From assembly GCA_003252385.1 (NCBI GenBank), contig QKEH01000008.1, forward strand, positions 111,166-175,165: a stretch of 64,000 bases of DNA, in the 5' to 3' direction. The stretch comes from Bacteroidota bacterium. Its GTDB lineage: Bacteria; Bacteroidota; Bacteroidia; Bacteroidales; UBA10428. Positions 19,559 to 29,966 of this stretch are shown one piece after another. Position 1 is the first letter of the stretch. Each line of letters begins with the position of its first letter. Both the position numbers and the translations under genes were made by a program. The notes under the pieces are model-generated. The model worked only from the letters and a program-made list of their open reading frames with translations. It did not search any database and had not been told where the DNA came from.

Positions 19559-21985
19559 TTATTCGTATCGTAAAGCGTTAACGGGGTTGCGCGTGGCTGC
19601 CTTCCAGGTTTGCCACCCAACGGTCAGCAATGCAATGGAAACCAGAGCCAAGCCGGACAGAAAGTACATGGTTATAGTAACGGAATACGCATGAATGTAG
19701 CCGGACAACCACCACCGCGACAAAACCACCGTGAGCGGAACGGCCACCACTACCGCCCCAAGCACCACTTTGAGAATATCGCGGGTTAACCATACGATGA
19801 GTGACAGCACTTTGGCTCCGTTCACTTTCCGAATGCCTACTTCTTTGGTACGTATTCGATAGGTAATTCCAGTGATGGCAAATATTCCCAACGCGGCAAT
19901 AATCAGCGAAAGCACACACAGCAACAGGCTCATTTTTTGAAGCTGCCCCTCTTTCCGATAAATATTTTGATACATGACTTCCACAAAATCATAGTCGAAC
20001 GGGTAACCGGGAAAAACCTCGAACCAGGTGTTACGGATGTATTGCAGGCTTTCGGTGGTGCGGGTAGTATCGAAACGCACCTGACTGCTGAAAAGCCAAA
20101 AAGTCTTCTGAAAATAAACATACGGAAGTATGGCCTGTGTCATGCTCGATGGCTGAAAATCTTTCACTACACCAACAATTTGCCCGAACTCCGCCGAGGT
20201 ATAGAAATTATTCAACCGGAAGGGTTTTCCTACAACCTCTTCTGCCGACAGGCCTAAATAATTAACCGCCGCTTCGTTAAGAATAAATTTTTCGGGTTGT
20301 GAATTGTTCCCGCCAAATTCCGGAAAGTTGGATCCAGCCACTATGGGTATGTGGTAAAAGGTAAAGAAGTTGGCATCGACCGGACTAACATAAATTAGTT
20401 TATTCCCGGAATCAGCGGGCTGCCCCGGCATTTCGAAGCCCATCATGTCGCGAATTTCATCGCCTGGGTTTTCCATGCTGGATGTCACGTCTTTTATTAA
20501 TGAGCTCTTAAGCAATTGTTCTTTGAAAACCGGGTATTTGTCGATTACCTGAATGGGTAATTTTTTAATACATAACAGTTGTTCCTTTCCTCCTCCGAGG
20601 GCATTTCGGTTAAATAATTGCAACTGACCGTTCATAATCACTACGGCCATTATCATGCAAAAGGCAGCTACATATTGCACCCCAACCATTAGCTTTAATA
20701 CACGCGAACGCATTCCACGGTTAGTTAATGTTTCGGCTTCGGGATGGGCGCTAACCAGTTTTTGAAGGTAGTACCTGCTACGGATGATTAGCAATGGTGC
20801 CATTCCTACCGGGAGGGTTACCAAAAAGAAGCTACCTGTTGAAATAAGGATCTGAAGAAGTAACCCCGGGGTATTCAGTGCAAAACTGGTCCCCATGAAA
20901 CGATTGAATACAGGCAAAAGGAACACCACCAATACCCATGCAATACCAGAGGCCAGTCCACTGTAAACAACCGACTCCAGAAAAGCCATGGAGAAGAAAC
21001 CGCTTTGCCTGGCACCGGTGAATGCCATCAGCCGATACAACTTTAAATCGCGCAGCACGATAATATAGCGCATATTGAAATAGTTGAAAAGGGTGACCAG
21101 CAACACAAAAAGAAGCAGCGCGGCCAACACCTTCAGTTGCTGCATGCTTCCATTATGTTCAAGTTCGCGATCCTTGTGCGATTGAAGATGAATATCCCCA
21201 ATTTTCTGTAAATGCGGAGTAAGCGTCTTTCGCTCCTTATCATCTACATAGCGGGAAGCAAATGCATCGAAATGTGCAAGTACATCGTTGGGTTCAATAT
21301 TCTTGCCAAGGGTAAGGTAATAGTACGCCCACTCCGCTGGTTTTTGCGGATCGGAAACGGAAGCTATAATACCCGGATGCACATGGGTGTTAACGGGAAA
21401 ATCGTTATACACCCCGCATACCCGGTAGGGTTTCTGCTCCTTACAACTGGAACAATACAAAAAGAAGATTTCTCCTATCGGATTGATCTCGCCAAAATAC
21501 TTTTTTGCCGTAGACTCACTGATAATTACCTGATTGGGGCCGGATAAACACGTTTTCGGATTGCCTTGACGGAGTTGTACCTGGAACATATCAATCACAG
21601 CAGCATCTGCCGTAAAAATATCTTCCGCGGCAATTGCCTCGTTGTAACGCGCCACCCCCTCTCTCCAGCATTCCAAGCGCACCATGGATTCCACACCGGG
21701 TACTTCAGCTGGCAGGTGCATCAGCCAGCCGTACCAGCTACGTGCAAAATCCCAATGGAACCCGGTTTCATCGTTGTTGATCTCCACGGTCAAACGATAG
21801 GTTCTGTCCGCATCAGGGTATTGTTTGTCGTAATTAAGCTCGCTTACCAGCCACAACGAAACCAAAAGAAATACGGAACCCCCTATCACCAGTCCAAGTA
21901 AGGATACTGCAGGAAATAACGGATTTGCTGCATACTTGCGCAGAATCAATCGAAGTTGAGTAAGTGCAATCCGGTTCATCATCAT
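19559..21985 (-). CDS. MacB/FtsX-type ABC transporter permease
   Basis: MacB-like periplasmic region, FtsX TM block, GIRKVNGAKV, WKAATRNPVNALRYE C-terminus. Confidence 0.93.
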   Translation of the reverse strand: MMMNRIALTQLRLILRKYAANPLFPAVSLLGLVIGGSVFLLVSLWLVSELNYDKQYPDADRTYRLTVEINNDETGFHWDFARSWYGWLMHLPAEVPGVESMVRLECWREGVARYNEAIAAEDIFTADAAVIDMFQVQLRQGNPKTCLSGPNQVIISESTAKKYFGEINPIGEIFFLYCSSCKEQKPYRVCGVYNDFPVNTHVHPGIIASVSDPQKPAEWAYYYLTLGKNIEPNDVLAHFDAFASRYVDDKERKTLTPHLQKIGDIHLQSHKDRELEHNGSMQQLKVLAALLLFVLLVTLFNYFNMRYIIVLRDLKLYRLMAFTGARQSGFFSMAFLESVVYSGLASGIAWVLVVFLLPVFNRFMGTSFALNTPGLLLQILISTGSFFLVTLPVGMAPLLIIRSRYYLQKLVSAHPEAETLTNRGMRSRVLKLMVGVQYVAAFCMIMAVVIMNGQLQLFNRNALGGGKEQLLCIKKLPIQVIDKYPVFKEQLLKSSLIKDVTSSMENPGDEIRDMMGFEMPGQPADSGNKLIYVSPVDANFFTFYHIPIVAGSNFPEFGGNNSQPEKFILNEAAVNYLGLSAEEVVGKPFRLNNFYTSAEFGQIVGVVKDFQPSSMTQAILPYVYFQKTFWLFSSQVRFDTTRTTESLQYIRNTWFEVFPGYPFDYDFVEVMYQNIYRKEGQLQKMSLLLCVLSLIIAALGIFAITGITYRIRTKEVGIRKVNGAKVLSLIVWLTRDILKVVLGAVVVAVPLTVVLSRWWLSGYIHAYSVTITMYFLSGLALVSIALLTVGWQTWKAATRNPVNALRYE

Positions 21986-21993
21986 CTCAACGG

Positions 21994-22656
21994 TTAAAGT
22001 GAAACCATTCCATCCACCAGGCGAACAATGCGGTCGCCATAGTGTGCAAAACCTTCATTATGGGTAACCTGCACCACAGTAGTACCATCCTGATTCAGTT
22101 TTCTGAGCAGTGCCATTATCTCCTTTCCCTGGTCGGTATGCAGGTTGCCGGTAGGCTCATCGGCCAGCAGAAGCCTGGGCTTTCCGGCAATGGCCCGGGC
22201 AATGCCCACCAACTGTTGTTGTCCCCCGGAAAGCTGAGATGGAAAAAGATCCTGCTTGGCCACTATATTAAAACGGTCGAGCAGATCCGCCACCATGGCC
22301 TTCCGTTCCCTGGCTTTTATGCCTTTATAAATGAGCGGCGTTTCAATATTTTCATACACATTCATTTCCTCAATCAGATGGTACGCCTGAAAAATAAACC
22401 CCATGTAATTCCTGTGATAAAGGGTTTTCTCCTTGTCTTTCAGCTGATGCACCGGTTTGTCGAGGAGTAAATATTCGCCTTCGGAAGGTGGATCGAGCAA
22501 GCCAATAATATTGAGCAATGTAGACTTTCCGGCACCACTGGGCCCCATAATGCTAACAAACTCACCTTCCTTAATTTCCAGATCGACATCTTTAAGCACA
22601 AACGTACGCTGGAATTTGGAATTGTAGTACTTGTAAATGTTTTTTAGTTGTATCAT
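21994..22656 (-). CDS. ABC transporter ATP-binding protein (LolD/MacB type)
   Basis: Walker A GPSGAGKST, signature LSGGQQQLVGIARA, Walker [12 protein letters not shown]. Confidence 0.96.
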   Translation of the reverse strand: MIQLKNIYKYYNSKFQRTFVLKDVDLEIKEGEFVSIMGPSGAGKSTLLNIIGLLDPPSEGEYLLLDKPVHQLKDKEKTLYHRNYMGFIFQAYHLIEEMNVYENIETPLIYKGIKARERKAMVADLLDRFNIVAKQDLFPSQLSGGQQQLVGIARAIAGKPRLLLADEPTGNLHTDQGKEIMALLRKLNQDGTTVVQVTHNEGFAHYGDRIVRLVDGMVSL

Positions 22657-22679
22657 TTATTTGTGGATATGAGATTTTA

Positions 22680-22749
22680 AGTGATGAGTAGTCGGTACTG
22701 AGTACTGGGTACTGGGTACTGGGCATTGAGATGTGAGATGTGAGAGTGG
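22680..22749. repeat. ten consecutive 7-nt units
   Basis: AGTGATG AGTAGTC GGTACTG AGTACTG GGTACTG GGTACTG GGCATTG AGATGTG AGATGTG AGAGTGG. Confidence 0.85.
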
Positions 22750-22866
22750 GATCAAGAAGCCCAACATGCCTTCCATAATTTGATAGTTGCTCTTTCTCAT
22801 TTGAAATTCTGGTGTACGAATACGGTGAAGATGACTACTTTCATTTCGTAAAAGTGCCCTCATTGT

Positions 22867-25224
22867 CTATTCGTATCTAAGAACTTCTACCGGGTTTCGG
22901 GTTGCAGCATAGCCAATTCGGCTACCGGTAGCCAGCACCACCATCAGAAAGGCCAGGGCTCCCCCCTGCAGGAACAAATCGGGCGTCATAGATATATGGT
23001 TAGCAAAGGTAGATACATAGCCTTTGCCCAAAAACATGCTAATCGGCGTGGCAATTACCAATGCTACCAGCAACTGCAGGGCAAAACCTTTGGAAAGTTT
23101 ACGAATAATGCTCCATCCGGAAGCGCCGCACACCTTCCGTATTCCCACTTCCTTATCGCGGAACTGCGATACAAAAAGCGACAGGCCAAAAAGCCCCATC
23201 ATGGCGTTGCATATAACCACCAGTGTAAAAATATCAATGAGGGTTCCGGTGGCCCGATACGATTTTCCAACATCCATAATAATGTCGTTGAAGGTAGTAA
23301 GCTCAACGGGCTGTGTGGGATTTATTTTGGCCAGCACTCCCGTGGTATATTCGCGCGCTTCTTCCATCCGTCCTTGTCGGGCCCTGATGAAGAGGTTGTG
23401 GTTCATGGCTTCGCTACGGGTCATGATTATTGGCATTTTATCAAAGATTACCGGTACGGCCTGGTAATTATCGATCACCCCAATAATTTGATACGTACGC
23501 TCCCGATACCAAAGGGATTTGCCTAGCGGTTCGTCATAACCCAATACCTGTGCGGTTAGTGAATTAATCACCACGCTTTGATCGTCGGCCGGGTACTCAT
23601 CGGAGAAATAACGCCCTTGCAGCATTTTAATCTGAAAAACCTTAGCATAATCGCTCTCACAGGTCAAATCAAGAGCCATTGCCGTATTGCCCGGTTCCTT
23701 CCAATTATTGACTATATTCATATTAATACCCGGAATGGACGAACCCCAGCTCACGGTTTCAATATCCGGGCATTTTAACAATTCGTCCTTCACTTTGTCC
23801 AAATCTCCCCAATACCAGCCGTTGGCCATCCACACATTATCGGCATTGCATTTTACTACGTCGGCCTGGAACATGTAATTCGTCTGCCGGTGAGAGATAA
23901 TAAAGAATTGCAGGAGCACTATGGCCACAACAAACTGAAAAGCAAGCAATCCGTAACGGATTTTACCCGAATGAACTTTGGGATGGAACAATAAGCTGAC
24001 GGTTTTGGAACGGTTCAACTTACGCGCCGGGAGTATACCGGAAATTAAACTCACCAGCACAATAAGGATCAAAAGCACCCCCCAGATCTCCAGAGATGGC
24101 ACCGGAGATAGTTCGCGGCTCATAAGGGTATTAAAACCAGGTAACAGATAGTAGCTCAGAAACAGAGCCAACAGAAAACTTATGCCCGCAGTTAGGGCTG
24201 CATCAGCAAGGAGCATACGGCGAATTTGTCTCCGGTTTCCGCCAATGGCCTTTCGTATACCCAGCTCCCTAAAACGGGAAGACGCCAAAATGCTGTTCAG
24301 GTTGATATAACTGATACAGGAAAGAACCAAGGCTATAATACCCCCGGAAAGCAGAACCAGCAGGTTGGCCAGATTATTGTCATTCAAATTTTTATAAAAG
24401 TGAATTTTTTTGATGGGCACCAAACTCACCATCAGATTCTGTATATCGGCCGGAATCTTATAGTCTGCCGCCAGTTTCAGGTTAAAAGCCTGCCAATCGG
24501 TTCCGGGCCGGGCAAGCACAAAAACGGTATAATCCGCATCGTCATAGTCAGCGAGGTCAAAATGAAACTTTTCAGCCATATTAAAAGGAATTTGACAAGC
24601 CACCTGACAATGGGTATTAGCCGGTAAATCGTTAAAAACACCGGTAACCGTATAATCAAAGCTTTGCCCCCAGATGGACAACTGCAAGCTTTGTCCCAGG
24701 GGGGTGTCGTTTCCAAAATATTTCAGAGCCATCTTTCTGCTCAAACCAATTTCCTGGCCCGACTGAGGAGCTTGTCCTGCCTGATAGCGGATGGAAAGAA
24801 TATCGTTAACCGATGGTTCGGTTACCATTATATGATTTTGATTGACCGGTACATTCTGGTGCATCACCACACCGGAAACCATACGACAGACCGCCGCGTT
24901 TTCCACTTCGGGATACCGCTCTCGAAGGTCGGCAGCCACTTTGGGGAAAGTATTAGGCAACCAGTCAATGGCACCAAAATTACCAAAGGTATACACCCGG
25001 CTGATGCGATCGGCCTTTTGGTGACACGACTCATAGCTATACTCGTTATAAGCATAGTATATGGCCAGAACCGAACAGGTAAGACCAATGCTTAATCCCA
25101 AAATATTAATCAGGCTGATCAGCTTGTGCTTCATCAGGTTGCGCCAGGCAGTTTTTACATAGAGCCCACTCATAGAAGAAGGTATTTCATTGTGTTGCTG
25201 CACTAAAAACAATAGCCATACCAA
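22867..25224 (-). CDS. MacB/FtsX-type ABC transporter permease
   Basis: GLSIGLTCSVLAIYY N-term TM, RFRELGIRKAIGG, VGIRKVCGASGW, ATRNPVEVLRYE. Confidence 0.92.
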   Translation of the reverse strand: MVWLLFLVQQHNEIPSSMSGLYVKTAWRNLMKHKLISLINILGLSIGLTCSVLAIYYAYNEYSYESCHQKADRISRVYTFGNFGAIDWLPNTFPKVAADLRERYPEVENAAVCRMVSGVVMHQNVPVNQNHIMVTEPSVNDILSIRYQAGQAPQSGQEIGLSRKMALKYFGNDTPLGQSLQLSIWGQSFDYTVTGVFNDLPANTHCQVACQIPFNMAEKFHFDLADYDDADYTVFVLARPGTDWQAFNLKLAADYKIPADIQNLMVSLVPIKKIHFYKNLNDNNLANLLVLLSGGIIALVLSCISYINLNSILASSRFRELGIRKAIGGNRRQIRRMLLADAALTAGISFLLALFLSYYLLPGFNTLMSRELSPVPSLEIWGVLLILIVLVSLISGILPARKLNRSKTVSLLFHPKVHSGKIRYGLLAFQFVVAIVLLQFFIISHRQTNYMFQADVVKCNADNVWMANGWYWGDLDKVKDELLKCPDIETVSWGSSIPGINMNIVNNWKEPGNTAMALDLTCESDYAKVFQIKMLQGRYFSDEYPADDQSVVINSLTAQVLGYDEPLGKSLWYRERTYQIIGVIDNYQAVPVIFDKMPIIMTRSEAMNHNLFIRARQGRMEEAREYTTGVLAKINPTQPVELTTFNDIIMDVGKSYRATGTLIDIFTLVVICNAMMGLFGLSLFVSQFRDKEVGIRKVCGASGWSIIRKLSKGFALQLLVALVIATPISMFLGKGYVSTFANHISMTPDLFLQGGALAFLMVVLATGSRIGYAATRNPVEVLRYE

Positions 25225-25435
25225 TATAGTTAAATTATTATATATGAATCTATTAGAAAATAATAACCCGATTCAATTGTCCATAATTTTTACATGTTGT
25301 AAAAAAAATGGATAGCCCCGCTCCTGCCTGCTGGAAATAATATATTTGGCAAAAGCGTGGAAGGATCAATAACCCTAACGAGCCGTGTCGCCTTAAATTG
25401 CAATTACAGCTCCTTTGGCCGTTGGGCGGAGCTTG

Positions 25436-26155
25436 CTAGCGGCCACTGTTTTTAGTTTGCAGAAAGTAGTAGTCGCGTATTACTTTAAACAGAAAATGTT
25501 CGCTGCGCACCCCGGCCGAAATCCCCATTTTAGCCTCCAGCATCTTTTTTGTTCGGTCGGCCAGGCGCATGGCCTCATAACTTTTCCGCGAGCTTTTTAC
25601 AAAATCCAACACTTCCTTAACCGTTTGAATATCGGCCATTGCCAACTGGCTTACTTCAGGGTAATTGATTTTGTAATCGTCGGGCAGCAGGGTATATAAC
25701 CAATCCGAGGGCTTTTTGTCGCGCAGCCGGATTAGCACGGTGCCGGCCGCCATATCGCCCAGACGTTGTTTTCGTTTACTGACCAGAACAGCCAGAATGG
25801 CCACAGCACCAAAAAAGAGCGTAACATCCACCAACCTAAAAATCCAACGGAGAAAAAACCTGAAAAACCCGGGACGTGCTCCGTGCAGATCCACCACCTG
25901 GATCTTAACCAATTTCTTGCCCCAGCTTTGTCCGTTCATGAAAAGCTCCAGCAGCAGATGGTAAAAGACTATCGGTAAAAATAATAGCCCAACCCAGGAG
26001 GAATGAAATAGCAGGGATCCCAAAAAGGAAATTAACGCCATATAGGCTACCACAAACAAACCATCAAGAAGGGTGGCCAGAATGCGTTCGCCCACACTGG
26101 CAAAGTCCTGCTGAATGTCGATATTCTGACTGGTTGAAATCGTAAAATTTTCCAT
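25436..26155 (-). CDS. RDD family membrane protein
   Basis: SVGERILATLLDGLFVVAYMALISFLG ... QSWGKKLVKIQVVDLHG ... RWIFRLVDV. Confidence 0.88.
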   Translation of the reverse strand: MENFTISTSQNIDIQQDFASVGERILATLLDGLFVVAYMALISFLGSLLFHSSWVGLLFLPIVFYHLLLELFMNGQSWGKKLVKIQVVDLHGARPGFFRFFLRWIFRLVDVTLFFGAVAILAVLVSKRKQRLGDMAAGTVLIRLRDKKPSDWLYTLLPDDYKINYPEVSQLAMADIQTVKEVLDFVKSSRKSYEAMRLADRTKKMLEAKMGISAGVRSEHFLFKVIRDYYFLQTKNSGR

Positions 26156-26172
26156 GTGAAACGGGTCGTCGA

Positions 26173-26202
26173 TTTGGGGTTATGCTATTTTGTTTATCTT
26201 TC
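26173..26202 (+). promoter_or_regulatory. candidate Bacteroidota -33/-7 promoter for the SpoIIM-to-DUF58 operon
   Basis: TTTG (26173-26176) - 18 nt - TATCTTTC (26195-26202), 22 nt before the ATG at 26225. Confidence 0.45.
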
Positions 26203-26224
26203 GGAACCTGAAGCGCAATGATTC

Positions 26225-27187
26225 ATGAACGAAATCCAATTTCTGCATAAAAATAGAAAAAAGTGGGAGGAATTTGACCGACTCCTTGCGCAAAACCGGG
26301 TTGCCGCCCCCGATCAGCTATACGACCTGTACATTAAGCTTACCGACGACCTGGCCTATGCCCGCACCTATTTCCCCGGAAGCGAAGCCGAAGGGTATAT
26401 CAACGAGCTTGCCCGCAAGGCTCATCTGTCGATCTACCGGAATAAGAAAACGGACTTCGGGCATATCTTCCGTTTTTGGACCCAAGAATTCCCCTTGCTC
26501 GTTTACGCCTCCCGCAGGGCTGTATGCACCTCCTTTTTGATTATGGCAGTTGCCACACTGATCGGTCTGCTTTCCTATTCAAGAGATCCTCGTTTTGCAC
26601 ATATCATACTGGGCGACAGTTATGTAAATATGACACAGAGTAATATTAAGCAGGGCGATCCGATGGCTGTGTACAAGAGCATGAACGAAACCGAAATGTT
26701 CCTGGGCATCACTTTAAACAATATCAAGGTATCGTTCATTGCCTTTGTTATGGGAATTTTTACCGCCTTTGGCACGGGATACATATTGCTTCGCAACGGG
26801 GTGATGCTGGGTACTTTTCATGCTTTTTTCGCATCCCACGGCTTGCTTACCGAATCGCTCGCTACGATATGGATTCACGGCACCTTCGAAATATTTTCCA
26901 TTATTGTGGCCGGTGCCGCCGGCATTACCCTGGGCAACAGCTTTCTGTTCCCGAAAACCCTTTCGCGCATACGTTCCTTTCAGAAAGGCAGCCGGCAGGG
27001 GGCCCAACTCATTGTTGGACTAATTCCCTTTTTTATTGTGGCCGGTTTCCTCGAAGGGTTTGTAACCCGGCACACCGAACTCTCCTATGGGGTTCGTTTT
27101 GGACTGTCCGGAGCATCACTGATGTTTATAATTTTCTATTTTTACCATTATCCAAAAAAACTCATAAAATCTTTACCTCATGAATAA
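26225..27187 (+). CDS. stage II sporulation protein M family (SpoIIM/DUF95) membrane protein
   Basis: MFLGITLNNIKVSFIAFVMGIFTAFGTGYILLRNGVMLGTFHAFFASHGLLTESLATIWIHGTFEIFSIIVAGAAG. Confidence 0.88.
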   Translation: MNEIQFLHKNRKKWEEFDRLLAQNRVAAPDQLYDLYIKLTDDLAYARTYFPGSEAEGYINELARKAHLSIYRNKKTDFGHIFRFWTQEFPLLVYASRRAVCTSFLIMAVATLIGLLSYSRDPRFAHIILGDSYVNMTQSNIKQGDPMAVYKSMNETEMFLGITLNNIKVSFIAFVMGIFTAFGTGYILLRNGVMLGTFHAFFASHGLLTESLATIWIHGTFEIFSIIVAGAAGITLGNSFLFPKTLSRIRSFQKGSRQGAQLIVGLIPFFIVAGFLEGFVTRHTELSYGVRFGLSGASLMFIIFYFYHYPKKLIKSLPHE

Positions 27188-28067
27188 CACAACCATCCCC
27201 TTCAATCAGAAACGCGATTTCGGCCAGGTCTTCAACACCACCATGGAGTTCATTCAACAGGAAATCAAACAATTAGGCATGGCGCTATTGTACTACGTGG
27301 TACCCATTGTGTTACTAGGAGCCATTGTCATGGTGTACTTCTCTATGGAATACCGGAATTTTCTGGGTGATCTTCAACAAAACACCATGAGTTACGGCTC
27401 CAATCCTTTCCGCATGCTAAGCTCCATGATGGGAGCTTACACCCTGCTGCTGCTTGCCTTTATTGCCGTAAGTGTGGTGCTGCAGGCTACGGTATTTGGT
27501 TATTTTAAACTTTACATCGAAAAAGGAAAGGGTGGCTTTACCCTTCAGGATATACGTGCCCAAATCGGGCGTACATTTCTTCCCATTCTGGGTGCCTCAC
27601 TGGTACAGATACTGTTTACACTCATAGGGGCTGTGTTTTGCATTCTTCCGGGTATATACCTAGGGGTAGTGCTCAGTCTGCTGGTTCCGGTTTTAGTGAT
27701 CGAAGAAAAAGGGTTTTCCCATGCTTTTTCGCGTTCCTTCGAGCTGATCAAAAGCAACTGGTGGCTCACCTTTGGCTTGCTCCTGGTAGCCGGAATGATC
27801 GTTCAGTCCATTGCGTTCATTCTGGGAATTCCTGCAATGGCAATGGGATTCAAAAGCCTTTTTGTGAATATGCAGAACCCGGAAAACCTGAAAAACTTCA
27901 GCTTCCCCACCATCTTTTATGCGTACAGCGCCATAACCCACCTGATTACCTATACCCTGATGGCGTTCCCGTACTGCATATTGGCGGTTCATTTATTTAG
28001 CCTGAAGGAAGAAAAAAACAAAATCAGCCTGGAAGATAAAATAGAGCAGATTACCAACCATGCGTAA
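27180..28067 (+). CDS. multi-pass membrane protein of the MoxR-linked cluster
   Basis: Repeated long hydrophobic segments; FCILPGIYLGVVLSLLVPVLVIEEKGFSHAFSRSFELIKSNWW. Confidence 0.72.
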   Translation: MNNTTIPFNQKRDFGQVFNTTMEFIQQEIKQLGMALLYYVVPIVLLGAIVMVYFSMEYRNFLGDLQQNTMSYGSNPFRMLSSMMGAYTLLLLAFIAVSVVLQATVFGYFKLYIEKGKGGFTLQDIRAQIGRTFLPILGASLVQILFTLIGAVFCILPGIYLGVVLSLLVPVLVIEEKGFSHAFSRSFELIKSNWWLTFGLLLVAGMIVQSIAFILGIPAMAMGFKSLFVNMQNPENLKNFSFPTIFYAYSAITHLITYTLMAFPYCILAVHLFSLKEEKNKISLEDKIEQITNHA

Positions 28068-28776
28068 TTGGATCGGATGCCTGATTGTATTTGTTTTTCT
28101 CTGGTGCGGAACCGGCTTAAACTGCCCGGCTACCCCTTCCGGGCAGGAAGCCGGGCAGGTACCGGAATTGTTGCCGGATACCTTTTTTGAAAAATACCAC
28201 CAGGACGCTGACTTCAACTACGAGGAGGAAGTGGGTTGGGAAGAATATTCCCTGTTCAGGAAACTCTGGAAATTTCTCCGAAAGTATCTCTCCCTTACCC
28301 GTGAAGCCTACCAGACGTTGCATATTTTATGGAGAATAGGCATTATTGCCTTTGTTATTACCATGCTGGTTTTGGCCGTTATGAAAACCAGAATGTACCA
28401 AATTTTCTATACGCAACACCCACTGCCCGGCACGGGCACTGCTCTTTACGAAAACGACCCCATGCCTGAGGATCTCAGCACGGCCATTGACCGGGAAGAA
28501 CAAAACGGAGCCTATCGTGCTGCCATTCGTTTACAATTTCTCAAAGTATTATCGGGTCTGTTTGACCGGAAATTGATTGGATATGCACGTGAGAAAACCA
28601 ATTACGACTATGCCTATGAAATACAGAACGTGCTCGTCCGAAAAGGGTTTATTGATCTGACGCAATGCTACAACTATATCTGGTACGGCCAGCACGAAAT
28701 TGACCAAAAAGAATACCTGCTGCTGCGGAACCAGTTCGAAACTTTTCATACTTGCATCAATGGCCAAAGTGAATAA
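28060..28776 (+). CDS. DUF4129-domain protein
   Basis: Central TM and C-terminal AAIRLQFLKVLSGLFDRKLIGYAREKTNYDYAYEI; position between SpoIIM and MoxR genes. Confidence 0.7.
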   Translation: MRNWIGCLIVFVFLWCGTGLNCPATPSGQEAGQVPELLPDTFFEKYHQDADFNYEEEVGWEEYSLFRKLWKFLRKYLSLTREAYQTLHILWRIGIIAFVITMLVLAVMKTRMYQIFYTQHPLPGTGTALYENDPMPEDLSTAIDREEQNGAYRAAIRLQFLKVLSGLFDRKLIGYAREKTNYDYAYEIQNVLVRKGFIDLTQCYNYIWYGQHEIDQKEYLLLRNQFETFHTCINGQSE

Positions 28777-29953
28777 ACTTTATATAGTCATCATTCTTTT
28801 GCTGCTAACGGTATGGATTGTACTCCAGCACTTTGTACCACAGCCCGTTAACTGGCAACTGAGTTTTTCCGGCGAAGAAAAGACGCCTTATGGCTGCTTT
28901 GTTTTCCGCGAAATGCTAGACGAACTTAACGGCGAAAAGGAGCTGACATCTAACTTTGCAGGTTTTTACACCAACCCCCTCCTGAATCAACTGAACCACA
29001 GCACGCTGGTGGTGGTATCCGAAAACTTTGACCCCGACTCGTTGGAAATTGATCAATTGCTCCAATACGCCACACAGGGAAACACAGTTTTCATTTCAGC
29101 GCTGTATTTTGATCCGGCTTTTCAGAAAAAAATGGGTTTTACGCTTGGTAGCTCCAATCTGCATTTGTTCAAGGAGGTGATGCAGCAGAAAACGGACACC
29201 CTCCTCATTTACCCGGCCGGTTCCCCTTCCCCATCGACCTGCCTATTTAAGAAGACTTTGAGCGGCTCCTCCTTTACAGAATTGGATACAGCCATCTATA
29301 CCTCCTCCAGTTTTAATAGCCGGAACGAAGCTAAACTTATACATCGCATGATTGGTTCCGGGGAAATCTACCTGCATAGCGAACCTCTGGCGTTGACCAA
29401 CTACCATATCCTGTACAGCAATCGGGAGTATGCCAATTTACTGGCATTAAAACTCCCCCGACAAAACATCCTCTGGGACAACTGGTACAAACCCAAACGC
29501 GTGGTCAACACCTCGCCTATGCGCTTCATTCTCAGCGAACCGGCATTACGGACGGGGTACTACCTTATTCTGCTCGGATTGTTACTGTATCTTATTTTTG
29601 GCAGCAAGCGCCGCCAGCGGGTTATCCCGGCATATACCCCACCCCAAAACACCTCTCTGGATTTTATCCGTACACTGGGCGACTTATACCTGCGAAACAG
29701 GGACCACAGCGACCTGGCACAAAAGAAAACCACCTACCTGTGGGAATTTATTCGCGAACGATACCTTATTAAAGTGCAACAAAACAATGCAGAAACGGCC
29801 CGGCACCTTTCCCAAAAATCGGGCATCCGCCAGGAAGCGGTTCAGGAACTGCTTCAGCTCAGCTTTGAACTGAACCAACATGAAGCCGTCAGCCTCAAGG
29901 AGCTTAAGGAACTTAACCAACACATCGAATATTTCTATAAAAACTGCCTATAA
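28760..29953 (+). CDS. DUF4350-domain protein
   Basis: N-terminal TM, TPYGCFVFREMLDEL, second TM then GSKRRQRVIP; conserved position upstream of MoxR. Confidence 0.75.
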   Translation: MAKVNKLYIVIILLLLTVWIVLQHFVPQPVNWQLSFSGEEKTPYGCFVFREMLDELNGEKELTSNFAGFYTNPLLNQLNHSTLVVVSENFDPDSLEIDQLLQYATQGNTVFISALYFDPAFQKKMGFTLGSSNLHLFKEVMQQKTDTLLIYPAGSPSPSTCLFKKTLSGSSFTELDTAIYTSSSFNSRNEAKLIHRMIGSGEIYLHSEPLALTNYHILYSNREYANLLALKLPRQNILWDNWYKPKRVVNTSPMRFILSEPALRTGYYLILLGLLLYLIFGSKRRQRVIPAYTPPQNTSLDFIRTLGDLYLRNRDHSDLAQKKTTYLWEFIRERYLIKVQQNNAETARHLSQKSGIRQEAVQELLQLSFELNQHEAVSLKELKELNQHIEYFYKNCL

Positions 29954-29966
29954 CACACAAACTATC

